From Actinocorallia sp039871655 (GTDB lineage Bacteria; Actinomycetota; Actinomycetes; Streptosporangiales; Streptosporangiaceae), in the NCBI RefSeq assembly GCF_039871655.1, contig NZ_JBDPLZ010000003.1, forward strand, positions 310,001 to 374,000: a stretch of DNA of 64,000 nucleotides, written 5' to 3'. Under the pieces are notes generated by a model. It searched no databases. It was not told the DNA's origin and saw nothing but the letters and a program-made list of their open reading frames with translations. Shown piece by piece: positions 42,330 through 50,593 of the stretch. Both the position numbers and the translations under genes were made by a program. Position 1 is the first letter of the stretch; each line of letters starts with the position of its first letter.

Positions 42330-43628
42330 TCAAAGGCCGCGCCGGCCCAGGGAGTCGGGGTCGATCAGGGGCGGCGGGTAGCGCAGGACGCGGCGCAGGG
42401 AGGGCTCGGCCTCCCACGGCCGGTGGACGGCCGGGCCCCGCAGCGCCCGCAGCTCGGGCAGCCAGCGGCGCGTGTAGGAGCCGTCGGGGTCGAAGCGGGC
42501 GGCCTGGCGCAGGGGGTTGAGGGTGCGGGGGCGCGGGTCGTTGCCCGTCCCGGCCAGGCGCTGCCAGTTGGCGGCGTTGTTGGGGATGTCGCCGTCGGCG
42601 AGCCAGTGGCGGAAGTGGCGGTAGCCGTGGCGCCAGTCCAGGCGCAGGGTGCGGGTGAGGAATGACGCGGTGATCATGCGGGCGCGGTTGTGCATGAACC
42701 CCTCGTGGTGGAGCTGGCGCAGGGCGGCGTCGATGATGGGCAGGCCGGTCGCGGCGCCGCGCCACGCCTCCAGCGCGTCGGGGTCGTCACCGAACCCGGC
42801 CCTGGCGGGGCGGTAGTCGCGCCAGGCCAGGTCGGGGAAGGCGGCGGCGAGCTGGTAGTGGAAGTCGCGCCAGGCGAGCTGGCGGGTGAAGGGCTCGCAG
42901 GCGGCGGTGGCGTGCAGGACCTCCCGCGGGGAGAGGGTGCCGAAGCGCAGGTGGGCGCTGAGGCGGGAGGTCCCGTCATGGGCGAGCAGGTCGCGTTCGG
43001 TCGCGTAGTCGGCCAGCCCGCCGGCGGCCCAGGCCTCCAGGCGGCGGCGCCCCTGGCTCTCCCCGCCGGGCAGGAGCGCCGGTGAGCAGCCCGCGAAGGA
43101 CGGTTCGGGCGGCGCGCCGGGATCGAGGTCCGGGGGCAGGACGATCCGGCCGGGCGGCGGCAGGAGGGGACGCGGCCGCGCGGCGCTCCAGGCCTTCCAG
43201 TACGGGGTGAAGACCCGGTAGAGGTCGCCGCCCGAGGAAGGGGTGAGGTCTCCGGGGGGTATGACGGTCAGGCCGGGCAGGGCCGTGACCCGCAGGGGCA
43301 GTTCCCGTAGTGCGGCCAGGCGGCGGCGGGCCAGGGCGGAGTGGTCGTCGGCCAGGAAGAGGGAGCGCGCGCCGGTGAGGCGGGCGATCCGGCCCGCCTC
43401 GGCGGCGGGGTCGCCGCGGCGGATGAGGAGGTCGCCGCCCAGGGCGCGCAGGGCGCGGCGCAGATCGGTGAGGCTGTCGGCCAGGAAGCGCAGCCGGTTG
43501 GGCACGGCCATCGGCCCGGCGAGGATCGACTCGTCCCAGACGAACAGCGGGACGGTCCGCTCGGCGGCGGTGAGGGCGGCGTGCAGGGCCGGGTTGTCGT
43601 GGACCCGCAGGTCGCGGGTGAAGAGCAT
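42330..43628 (-). CDS. phr: Deoxyribodipyrimidine photolyase
   Basis: 432 residues. N-terminal antenna domain (MLFTRDLRVHDNPALHAAL) and FAD domain with HDGTSRLSAHLRFGTLSPRE, WRDFHYQLAAAFPD, GLPIIDAALRQLHHEGFMHN and NRARMITASFL. The order fits class I CPD photolyases that repair UV dimers with light. It is convergent with the DsbA gene and divergent from DUF523-DUF1722. Confidence 0.92.
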   Translation of the reverse strand: MLFTRDLRVHDNPALHAALTAAERTVPLFVWDESILAGPMAVPNRLRFLADSLTDLRRALRALGGDLLIRRGDPAAEAGRIARLTGARSLFLADDHSALARRRLAALRELPLRVTALPGLTVIPPGDLTPSSGGDLYRVFTPYWKAWSAARPRPLLPPPGRIVLPPDLDPGAPPEPSFAGCSPALLPGGESQGRRRLEAWAAGGLADYATERDLLAHDGTSRLSAHLRFGTLSPREVLHATAACEPFTRQLAWRDFHYQLAAAFPDLAWRDYRPARAGFGDDPDALEAWRGAATGLPIIDAALRQLHHEGFMHNRARMITASFLTRTLRLDWRHGYRHFRHWLADGDIPNNAANWQRLAGTGNDPRPRTLNPLRQAARFDPDGSYTRRWLPELRALRGPAVHRPWEAEPSLRRVLRYPPPLIDPDSLGRRGL

Positions 43629-43773
43629 GATCGAGGTGTTCAGGCGCCATCCCCCCTTCCGGCGCTCACCGTAGTGGCCGTTCGGGCCGGCGTGCCGGGG
43701 AGCGCGCTCGTTTTTGGAGTCTGTTGGTGGAGGTGCGCCCGGGCCGGGGCTATGAAGGCTGGAGGGGGGAGCG

Positions 43774-44733
43774 ATGGTGGAGGTTCGGCCGCGGGTGGGG
43801 GTCTCGGGGTGCCTGCTGGGCAGCCCCGTGCGCTACAACGGCGGGCACAGCCGGTGCCGGTTCCTCACCGACGAGCTGGCGGAGTACGTGCAGTGGGCGC
43901 AGACCTGCCCCGAGGCGGAGATCGGGCTGGGAGTGCCGCGGCCGATGGTGCGGCTGCTCAGCGACGGGCGACTGGTCGCCAAGGACGGCCCGGCCGACCA
44001 CTCCCGGGCGGTGGCGGAGCTGGCCGAGCGGTCGTCACCGGGGTGGGGGGAGCTGGACGGGTTCGTGGTCAAGGCCCGGTCGCCTTCGTGCGGGCTGTTC
44101 GGGGTGCCGCGCTACAGCGCGGGCCTGCCCGGGGAGCGCACCGACGGCCAGCCCGTGGATCATCGGGGGCGGGGGGCGTTCACCGCGGCCCTGACGGCCG
44201 CCTGCCCTGATCTTCCGGTGGAGGAGGACGGGCGGCTGAACGATCCGGGGCTGCGTGAGCACTTCGTGGAGCGGCTGTTCGCCCACGCCCGGTTGCGGGG
44301 GCTGTTGTCGGGCGGGTGGAGCGCGGGCGACCTGGTGGCCTTCCACAGCCGCCACGAGCTGCAGATCATGGCGCATGATCCGCAGGGGTGCCGGGAGAGC
44401 GGCGGGATCGTGGCGCGGGCGGGCGCCTCCCGGGAGGAGACAGCCCGGCAGTACCGGCGGGTGTTCGCGCGGGCGCTGGCCGTCCGCCCTTCCCGGGGGC
44501 GGCACGTCGACGCGTTGCAGCACGTGTTCGGCCTGCTGTCGGCCCGGCTGAACCGGCCGTGCCGCCTCGACCTGCTGGAGACGATCAGCGCGTTCGAGGC
44601 GGGGCTGGTGCCGTTGAGCCTGCCGGTGGCGCTGCTGCGCCACCATGCCGTGAGCCGGGAGCTGCCGTATGTGGCGGGCCAGACGTATCTGGATCCCTAC
44701 CCGCGGGAGCTGAGGCTGAGGCACTACCTGTGA
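43774..44733 (+). CDS. DUF523-DUF1722 fusion (YbgA-like)
   Basis: 319 residues. Residues 1-150 are DUF523 (VGVSGCLLGSPVRYNGGHSR; FVVKARSPSCGLFG with Cys) and residues about 160-319 are DUF1722 (GDLVAFHSRHELQIMAHDP; RQYRRVFARAL). Such proteins often neighbour photolyases; DUF523 may bind an Fe-S or metal centre. An imperfect duplication GGTGGAGGTGCG/GGTGGAGGTTCG lies at 43725 and 43776. Confidence 0.85.
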   Translation: MVEVRPRVGVSGCLLGSPVRYNGGHSRCRFLTDELAEYVQWAQTCPEAEIGLGVPRPMVRLLSDGRLVAKDGPADHSRAVAELAERSSPGWGELDGFVVKARSPSCGLFGVPRYSAGLPGERTDGQPVDHRGRGAFTAALTAACPDLPVEEDGRLNDPGLREHFVERLFAHARLRGLLSGGWSAGDLVAFHSRHELQIMAHDPQGCRESGGIVARAGASREETARQYRRVFARALAVRPSRGRHVDALQHVFGLLSARLNRPCRLDLLETISAFEAGLVPLSLPVALLRHHAVSRELPYVAGQTYLDPYPRELRLRHYL

Positions 44734-44770
44734 GGGGTTCTCGGTGTGGCCTCGGCGGGCCCATGGGGTA

Positions 44771-44900
44771 GCCTTGCGGAAGCGAAGGGGAGTAGTCCCG
44801 CCCTGCCGGTTGATCGACATACTGGACGTCTTCGGATGTCCCGGTCGCCGGGTCGCGGCCCTGAACGGGGTGCGCGGCGGACGAGACCTTCGGCCAAGGC
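44771..44900 (+). ncRNA. yybP-ykoY manganese riboswitch
   Basis: The conserved 5' loop AGGGGAGTAG (44786-44795) and the 3' loop ACGAGACCTT (44881-44890) are both present. The ends pair: GCCTTG at 44771-44776 with CAAGGC at 44895-44900, and GGAAG with CTTC. It ends about 115 nt before a GDT1-family exporter, a known target class. Mn(II) binding should switch the exporter on. Confidence 0.9.
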
Positions 44901-45015
44901 ATGAACGGCGCCCGGGTGCGGGTGCCGTCCGTCATGCCGGGCCGAGCGGTCCTGTCCGGTGAAACGGGCGACTTCGTGGATCTGCGGGCCCGGCCCGAGC
45001 AGAGAGCCACCCGGC

Positions 45016-45597
45016 ATGTCCCTCGACCCCCTGGCGATCATCACGGCCTTCGGGCTGATCTTCCTCGCCGAACTCCCCGACAAGACGATGTTCGCCTCCC
45101 TGGCCATGGGCACGCGCATGCGGCCCCTGTACGTGTGGCTCGGGGCCTCCACCGCGTTCCTCGCGCACGTCGCCATCGCCGTCGGCGTCGGCGGGCTGAT
45201 CGGCCTGCTGCCGAACACGGCGGTCAAACTCCTCTCCGCCTCGCTCTTCGCCTTCGGCGCGTTCATGCTGCTGCGCGGCGGGGACGACGACGGCGAGGAG
45301 GGCGGCGGCAGGGCCATCACCGGCTTCTGGCCCGTGTACTCCACCGCGTTCACCGCCGTGTTCATCAGCGAATGGGGCGACCTCACCCAGATCACCACCG
45401 CGAACCTCTCCGCGTCCAACGGGCTGCTGTCCACCGCGATCGGTTCGGCCGCCGCGCTCATGTCCGTCTCCGCGCTGGCCCTGCTGGCCGGTCAGCTCAT
45501 CGTCCAGCGCGTCCCCTTGAAGACCGTCCAGCGGATCGGCGGGCTGTGCATGGCGGGCCTGGCGGTGTGGTCCCTCATCGAGGCCTTCACCGGCTGA
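45016..45597 (+). CDS. TMEM165/GDT1 family manganese exporter
   Basis: 193 residues with about six membrane segments and the duplicated family motif, FLAELPDKTMF and FISEWGDLTQI (E-x-G/P-D-K/x-T), that forms the cation site. An acidic linker (GGDDDGEEGG) joins the halves. Start ATG 45016 (MSLDPLAIITAF). The riboswitch at 44771-44900 makes Mn(II) export by a MneA-type protein very likely. Confidence 0.9.
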   Translation: MSLDPLAIITAFGLIFLAELPDKTMFASLAMGTRMRPLYVWLGASTAFLAHVAIAVGVGGLIGLLPNTAVKLLSASLFAFGAFMLLRGGDDDGEEGGGRAITGFWPVYSTAFTAVFISEWGDLTQITTANLSASNGLLSTAIGSAAALMSVSALALLAGQLIVQRVPLKTVQRIGGLCMAGLAVWSLIEAFTG

Positions 45598-45682
45598 GCA
45601 GGCTCGGGCTCCGGGCGGACGGCCGTCACCCGCGGTGGCTCCGGCCGCCGGAGGCCTGCCCGGGAGCGGCGGCCCGGGGGTC

Positions 45683-46699
45683 TCAGGGCGGCAGGAGGGG
45701 GTGGACGCGCATGGCGGCCTCCAGCTCGCCGGGCAGGGCGTCGCGGTAGCGGGTGAGGGTGGACAGGTCGGAGTGGCCCAGGACGCGGCGGACCGCGTCC
45801 AGGTCGGTGGCCGCGGCCAGCAGGTGGGTGGCGGTGGTGTGGCGCAGGCCGTGGGGGGTGACGGCGCGGCGCTCGGCAGGGGAGACGCGGCTCAGGACGC
45901 GGTCGATGACGGGCTGGACGTCGCCGCGGGCCAGGCGCCGGCCGCGCCAGGACAGCAGCAGCGCGCGTTCCTCCCGGCCCCGGTCCAGGCGGGGGCGGCC
46001 TTCGGCGAGATAGGCGTCCAGGAGCGCGGCGACCGGTGCGGGCAGCGGCAGGTCCCGGGTGCGGCCGCCCTTGCCGAGGATCCGCCAGTAGCGGACGCCG
46101 TCGCTGGTGAAGAAGTGCTCCAGGTCCGCGCCGACCAGTTCCGACACGCGGGGGCCGAGGGTGGCGAGCATGACCACGACGAGGGCGTCGCGCAGCTCGG
46201 TGCGCTGGTCGTCGCGGCGGGCGGAGTCCGGTGGGGCGTCGGCCAGGGAGCGGGCGGCGGTGATGAGGCCGCCGGCCTGCTCGCGGGTCAGGGCGCGGCG
46301 CTCGGTGCGCAGCCCGCCGCGCTCGCGGGCGTGGACGGTGGCGGTCGGCATCGGGTCGAGCTGCACCCACCCGGCCAGGACGGCGTGGCGGAAGAACGCG
46401 GTCAGGGAGCGGCGGAAACGCGCCTGGGAGGCCGCGCTCTGCGGGGCGGAGGTGGGGGTGCGGCGGCGCCCGTCGGGTTTGCCGGCGAAGGCCAGCAGGA
46501 CCTCGTCGAGGTCCTCGCCCGTCAGCTCGTCCAGCACGCGGTGCGGGCCCGCCAGCCCGCAGAACGTCAGGACGTCGCGGACGTAGATCTCGGCGGTGCC
46601 CGGCGACAGCTGCCCGGTGGTGGTCTTGGCCCGGATGAGGTCGGCGTAGCGGGTCGTGGAGTCCTCGACGGTCAGGGGAACGAGCCGGGTGGGGCGCAT
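45683..46699 (-). CDS. Tyrosine recombinase/integrase
   Basis: 338 residues. N-terminal SAM-like domain, then catalytic residues: Arg in LGPRVSELVG, Lys in GKGGRTRDLPLP, HxxR in TPHGLRHTTATH, His in VLGHSDLST and Tyr in TRYRDALP. It resembles XerC/D-type chromosomal recombinases more than phage integrases, as no excisionase or att site is seen. Start ATG 46699. Confidence 0.88.
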   Translation of the reverse strand: MRPTRLVPLTVEDSTTRYADLIRAKTTTGQLSPGTAEIYVRDVLTFCGLAGPHRVLDELTGEDLDEVLLAFAGKPDGRRRTPTSAPQSAASQARFRRSLTAFFRHAVLAGWVQLDPMPTATVHARERGGLRTERRALTREQAGGLITAARSLADAPPDSARRDDQRTELRDALVVVMLATLGPRVSELVGADLEHFFTSDGVRYWRILGKGGRTRDLPLPAPVAALLDAYLAEGRPRLDRGREERALLLSWRGRRLARGDVQPVIDRVLSRVSPAERRAVTPHGLRHTTATHLLAAATDLDAVRRVLGHSDLSTLTRYRDALPGELEAAMRVHPLLPP

Positions 46700-46732
46700 G
46701 AAAGGAATGTAACCGAGGGCGGTGACAAGTGG

Positions 46733-47293
46733 TCAGTGGTTGTTCCAGGGCTTGTCGGGGCGGCCGGTCCGGCAGCGCTTCTGCGGGACGAACAGGGCGA
46801 CCCGTCCGCCCGGGGACCACTTCTGCCCGGCGGCCGGCTGCTGCGAGGCGACCCGGCCGGTGGGGGTGCCTTCCTGGCAGATCACCTGATGGCCGTAGCC
46901 GGCGGCGGCGAGTTTCACGGCGGCCTGCTCGACGCTCAGGCCGACGACGCCGGGAACGACGCCGGCGGCCGGTGCGGGCTTGGCGGGGGCGGCGGCCGGG
47001 GTCGCCGTGGCGGCCGTCTTGTCCCGGACGGGCGCGGGGCTCGCCGGAGCGGTGGACGGCGCGGGCGGCGTGGTGACGACCTTGGCGGAGAGCTCCGTGC
47101 TGGGGGATTCCTCGGGGGAGGCGGAGGTCGTCGCGGGCGCCAGGGTGCGGACCGCGTCGCCGTCGGGCGCGCCGGATTCGCCGTCGGAGCCCAGCAGCGC
47201 CACCGACAGGCCGACCGCGGCCAGGACCGCGACCGCGCCCACGGCTTTCACGGTGACGGGCCGCCGACGTGCGTGTGTTCCCACGGAAATCAC
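46733..47293 (-). CDS. Membrane-anchored PASTA-domain protein
   Basis: 186 residues. N-terminal basic segment and one hydrophobic helix (VKAVGAVAVLAAVGLSVALL), a Ser/Thr/Pro/Ala-rich linker, then a single PASTA domain (VPGVVGLSVEQAAVKLAAAG, SQQPAAGQKWSPGGRVALFV). PASTA domains bind peptidoglycan or beta-lactams. No kinase domain is present. Start GTG 47293; GTG 47284 is an alternative. Confidence 0.75.
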   Translation of the reverse strand: MISVGTHARRRPVTVKAVGAVAVLAAVGLSVALLGSDGESGAPDGDAVRTLAPATTSASPEESPSTELSAKVVTTPPAPSTAPASPAPVRDKTAATATPAAAPAKPAPAAGVVPGVVGLSVEQAAVKLAAAGYGHQVICQEGTPTGRVASQQPAAGQKWSPGGRVALFVPQKRCRTGRPDKPWNNH

Positions 47294-47373
47294 CCCCGGC
47301 GCAAAATCTTAGGGCCACGGATGAGGCAGAAAAGACGAAATGTCTGCTCTGTTACGTCGGGGGCTCGTGTTCT

Positions 47374-47799
47374 TCAGACGTCGTCGTAGGCGAGGGCGTG
47401 CAGGGCCGTGAGGGTCTGGGCGAAGCCCCGCTCTCCGAGGCGGGCGTGCAGTTCGGCGTTGAAGCGGTCGATCTCCGGCCGGGCGGCGCACAGGGCTTCC
47501 CGCCCGGTGTCGGTCAGCTCCAGGACCACGGCCCGGTGCTCGCTGGGATGGGCTCCGCGGGCGAGCAGGCCGGCGGCGGCCAGGCGGGCGACGAGGGCGG
47601 TGACCGCCGACTCGCGCAGGCCCAGGACGCCGGCGAGCTGCCGCTGGGTGAGGCCCGGCCGCTCGTCGACCGCGAACAGCGCGCCGATCTGGGCGGTGGT
47701 GACCCCGGCCGCGGCCAGGCAGCGGCGGTCGGCGTCCAGGCGCAACCGGTGGGCGGCGCGCTGGAGCAGGAAGAAGAGGCGCTGGTCGGGCTCGGGCAT
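47374..47799 (-). CDS. MarR family regulator
   Basis: 141 residues. QIGALFAVDERPGLTQRQLA and LGLRESAVTALVARLAAAGL form the winged helix, then EHRAVVLELTDTGREALCAA. ATG 47799 is chosen because the longer frame would run through the operator and divergent thioesterase. It probably represses the thioesterase gene through the dyad at 47833-47862. Confidence 0.88.
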   Translation of the reverse strand: MPEPDQRLFFLLQRAAHRLRLDADRRCLAAAGVTTAQIGALFAVDERPGLTQRQLAGVLGLRESAVTALVARLAAAGLLARGAHPSEHRAVVLELTDTGREALCAARPEIDRFNAELHARLGERGFAQTLTALHALAYDDV

Positions 47800-47832
47800 G
47801 GATCGATGTTGACAGACGCCGCCGGCGGAGGC

Positions 47833-47862
47833 CATCCTCACTTCACATATGAAGTGAGGATG
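47833..47862. promoter_or_regulatory. MarR operator dyad
   Basis: CATCCTCACTTCA, a 4-nt spacer and TGAAGTGAGGATG: two perfect 13-bp arms between the divergent MarR and thioesterase genes. It ends 4 nt before the thioesterase ATG, so binding would block translation-start-region transcription. Confidence 0.75.
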
Positions 47863-47866
47863 TGAC

Positions 47867-48277
47867 ATGGATATCCCCGACCTGGAACTGGCCCAGAAGA
47901 TCCTGGCCGCCCAGCCCTTCAGCGTGCTGCTCGGCACCCGCATCACGGAGTTCGCCGACGGCCGGGCGACCCTCGAGCTGGACATCCGCGACGAACTGCG
48001 CCAGCAGAACGGGTTCCTGCACGGCGGCGTGCTCGGCTACGCGGCCGACAACGCCCTGACCTTCGCCGCCGGCACCGTCGCCGGAGACCGGCTCCTGACC
48101 TCCGGGTTCACCATCGACTACCTGCGCCCCGCCGACGGCCGGACCCTGCGCGCCCACGCCCGGGTCGTGCGCGCCGGACGCACCCGCGTGGTCTGCCGCT
48201 GCGACCTGTTCACCGTCGACGCCCAGGGCGCGCAGACCCTGTGCGCGGCGGCCCAGGGCAGCATCGCCGTCTCCTGA
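47867..48277 (+). CDS. PaaI family thioesterase
   Basis: 136 residues. QQNGFLHGGVLGYAADNALT is the hotdog helix of PaaI-type thioesterases, followed by FTIDYLRPADGRTLRAHARV and CRCDLFTVDAQG. It hydrolyses small or aromatic acyl-CoA thioesters. It is controlled by the divergent MarR through the dyad that overlaps its leader. Confidence 0.87.
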   Translation: MDIPDLELAQKILAAQPFSVLLGTRITEFADGRATLELDIRDELRQQNGFLHGGVLGYAADNALTFAAGTVAGDRLLTSGFTIDYLRPADGRTLRAHARVVRAGRTRVVCRCDLFTVDAQGAQTLCAAAQGSIAVS

Positions 48278-48284
48278 ACCTCCC

Positions 48285-48440
48285 TCACCCGGACGGGGCC
48301 ACCAGTCCCGCCCCATGGGCGAGGACGACGAGCAGCACACGGTCACGGGCGTCGAGGTCGGCCGGCAGCCGGTCGAACAGGTCTTGGCGGTGGTGACGCC
48401 GATGCACAGCCGCTCGGCGATCGCAGCCGGGCGCACGGGC
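48285..48440 (-). pseudogene. LuxR-type response regulator remnant
   Basis: Read on the minus strand, PAAIAERLCIGVTTAKT matches the recognition helix of a LuxR HTH. In a shifted frame, DARDRVLLVVLAHGAGLV matches the usual C-terminus (LRDRVQ-LVVLAYESGLV). The two parts are in different frames, so the gene is frameshifted, and the receiver domain is missing. Confidence 0.6.
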
Positions 48441-48545
48441 CTACACGGCCGGGGCACCTTCACGCGCGCCCAGGCGGCCGTGCGGGCCGTAGACCGAGAC
48501 TCACGGTTCGGCCGCTGTTCAAGCCCCGGCACCGCCCCCCGTCCT

Positions 48546-48718
48546 GCGGCCTTCGGCCCGGACGGCGAGACGCTCCCCACCGGGAGCCAGGACCAGAGCG
48601 TGATCCTGTGGGACGTCGCCACAGGACGGTCGAAGGCCGATCCGCTCGGCGTGGACCGTCCCGTCAAGGCCGTTGCGTTCAGCCCGGACGGCGCGACCTT
48701 GGCGACCGGAGGCAACGA
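48546..48718 (+). pseudogene. WD40-repeat protein fragment
   Basis: FGPDGETLPTGSQDQSVILW, then DVATGR, and AVAFSPDGATLATGG are one complete and one partial WD40 blade. They sit in an open frame without a recognisable start or remaining blades, so this is a piece of a larger beta-propeller gene. The surrounding 48.3-49.0 kb is otherwise without genes. Confidence 0.6.
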
Positions 48719-49025
48719 AGGTCATCCCGCAATACCTCCGGGGCGGTTGACGTCGGCGTCTCGGAGCAGGGGCGCCATCGGAGCGCGGCAGAGCGGAGGC
48801 CGTATGGGGCGCGGCGTTCGAACGGATCTCCTCCCGGCTGGTCGAGCGCTTGCGTCTGATGAAAGATTCCTCGTCCGGTGAAAGTCGGGCGCAGGCGAGG
48901 CCGCCGCGAGGAGCGGATGCCCTGTCGCCTCCGGGGGAATGCGTTCTGAGTGAGCGTCGAGGAGCTGAGCTGGAACATTGCTCCGCGGGGCGGCGAGACC
49001 TTCAGGAAGGTACCTGACGGGTCAG

Positions 49026-49880
49026 TCAGCGCTGCGAGAACTCGAAGCGGGCCGGGGACTTGTCCGAGATCGGCATGACGGTGCTCGTCCGGCGAGTCCA
49101 GGCGTCGGAGATCAGGAAGTACTGGCCGCCGACATGGTCCAGCAGGCGGAGCCCGGTGTAGCGGAACAGGAATGGTGTGTCCTGCTTCGTCTTGGGGTCG
49201 GGTGGCGGCAGCGGCGTCTCCACGACGCCGGGCGCGCCCAGGTGCAGCCGGGTCGGCGAGTAGATCGCCACCCGGGTCAGCGACCCCGGCGTGACGCCGT
49301 CGGCGAGCCGGGTGCCGAGGACCGTCGCGTAGTTCGAGGTCCCGGTGAACAACGACACCGCCACGATCACCGTGACGAACCCTTTCAGCATCGGGTCACG
49401 CGGGTTCGGGGCCTCGGGGTCGGCGCGCAGCCGAGAGGCGTAGAACGCCAGCAGCACCCCGGCGCCGAGCGTGAACGGGAACGCGATGAAGACCTGTGCC
49501 CGCAGTGCCGGGACGTAGCCGAGCAGCCAGGCCAGCAGCGGAAGCACCAGCCAGGCCAGCGACAGCAGGAGCAGCACGATCCGCGTCGTGCGGCCGGGCG
49601 TCTCCAGCGCGCCGGTCAGCCACCGGTCCAGCGCCAGCCAGCCGAACCCCGCGACGCTGATCACCAGCAGCAGCACCAGAACCGGCCCGACGCTGCGCAG
49701 CACGTACTCGCGCGTCGACATCCCGAGAACGCTCTCGTCGATCCCGAGCCGTTTGGCCATCACCTCGCTGCGCTGCCAGCCGAAGTACACGAGCAGCGCG
49801 GTGATGACCGTCGCGTTGGCGACGATCGCGCCCAGCCACCGCAGCGCCGGCGGCCCGGCGGCCTCGGGCTCCTCATTCAT
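49026..49880 (-). CDS. Membrane protein of unknown function
   Basis: 284 residues. Five hydrophobic segments lie near residues 15-33, 65-83, 98-118, 125-148 and 165-182; the C-terminal 100 residues look extracellular. A motif GIDESVLGMSTREYVLRS follows the first segment. ATG 49880 overlaps the stop of the lipoprotein gene, so both are translated together. Not recognised. Confidence 0.75.
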   Translation of the reverse strand: MNEEPEAAGPPALRWLGAIVANATVITALLVYFGWQRSEVMAKRLGIDESVLGMSTREYVLRSVGPVLVLLLVISVAGFGWLALDRWLTGALETPGRTTRIVLLLLSLAWLVLPLLAWLLGYVPALRAQVFIAFPFTLGAGVLLAFYASRLRADPEAPNPRDPMLKGFVTVIVAVSLFTGTSNYATVLGTRLADGVTPGSLTRVAIYSPTRLHLGAPGVVETPLPPPDPKTKQDTPFLFRYTGLRLLDHVGGQYFLISDAWTRRTSTVMPISDKSPARFEFSQR

Positions 49881-50527
49881 CCCGCCGACGTCTCCACCGG
49901 AACCTCCGGCGTCTCCACAGGTTCCGGCGCGGTCGTCTCCGGTGCGGGAGTCTCGGTCTCGGCCGGGACGGTTTCAGACTCCACCGGATCGGGGTCTTCG
50001 GGAGGGTTCGGAGGGCAGGTGCCGTAGGCCGATCTGGGCTTGTGCTCCAGGACATGCGCGGCAGCGCGGTACAGCTCGCACATGTATCCCGTGGGTGGCT
50101 GGATGACGCCGGGGAACAGTTTGAGGGCGGTCGCGTAGTCAGCGGAGCACAGCGCGATGCCGACTCGGAGCAGCCGTGCCTGGTCGGGCTTGATGGCTGG
50201 GAGGGGATCGTTCTGATCTGCGTTCAGAGAGTCGCGGGCGCTACCGCAGTCCTTCACCTGCAGCAGATCGTAGACCCTGCTTGGGCCGGGGACGGTCGAG
50301 GTGTCGCCCACCGGGAGATCGAAGGGCGAGTAGCTCTGCCCGCCGTCGTCGTCATCATTGTTGTTGTGCTGCTGGGTGCCGGGCGGTGGGGGGTCGTCGG
50401 ACGGCGCTTCGACCGCGCCGCTGTTGCACGCCGCGACGGCCACGAGCAACACGAGCCACAGCCGAGAGGTCCTGGGCATGCGTCTTATGCTGAGCGCCGC
50501 CGCAAGTGAGCCCTTAACGATATGCAT
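49877..50527 (-). CDS. Secreted lipoprotein, unknown function
   Basis: 216 residues. N-terminal hydrophobic segment ending in lipobox VAVAACNSG. The acidic/Asn region NNNDDDDGG and a Pro/Glu/Thr-rich tail flank a compact domain with four Cys (KDCGSARDSLNADQ, ALCSADYATALKLF, YMCELYRAA). GGAGG precedes ATG 50527. It is co-translated with the membrane protein. Confidence 0.75.
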   Translation of the reverse strand: MHIVKGSLAAALSIRRMPRTSRLWLVLLVAVAACNSGAVEAPSDDPPPPGTQQHNNNDDDDGGQSYSPFDLPVGDTSTVPGPSRVYDLLQVKDCGSARDSLNADQNDPLPAIKPDQARLLRVGIALCSADYATALKLFPGVIQPPTGYMCELYRAAAHVLEHKPRSAYGTCPPNPPEDPDPVESETVPAETETPAPETTAPEPVETPEVPVETSAG

Positions 50528-50593
50528 GTTCCCTCCAGATAGGTATTTGCCCGGGCTGTCCGGCATTCGATCGGCATGCACGGCTGTGCTCGG

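Noticed and set aside
45683..46699. Prophage or integrative element started by the tyrosine recombinase
   Set aside because: No phage structural genes, excisionase, tRNA or direct-repeat att site was found nearby; flanking genes look chromosomal.
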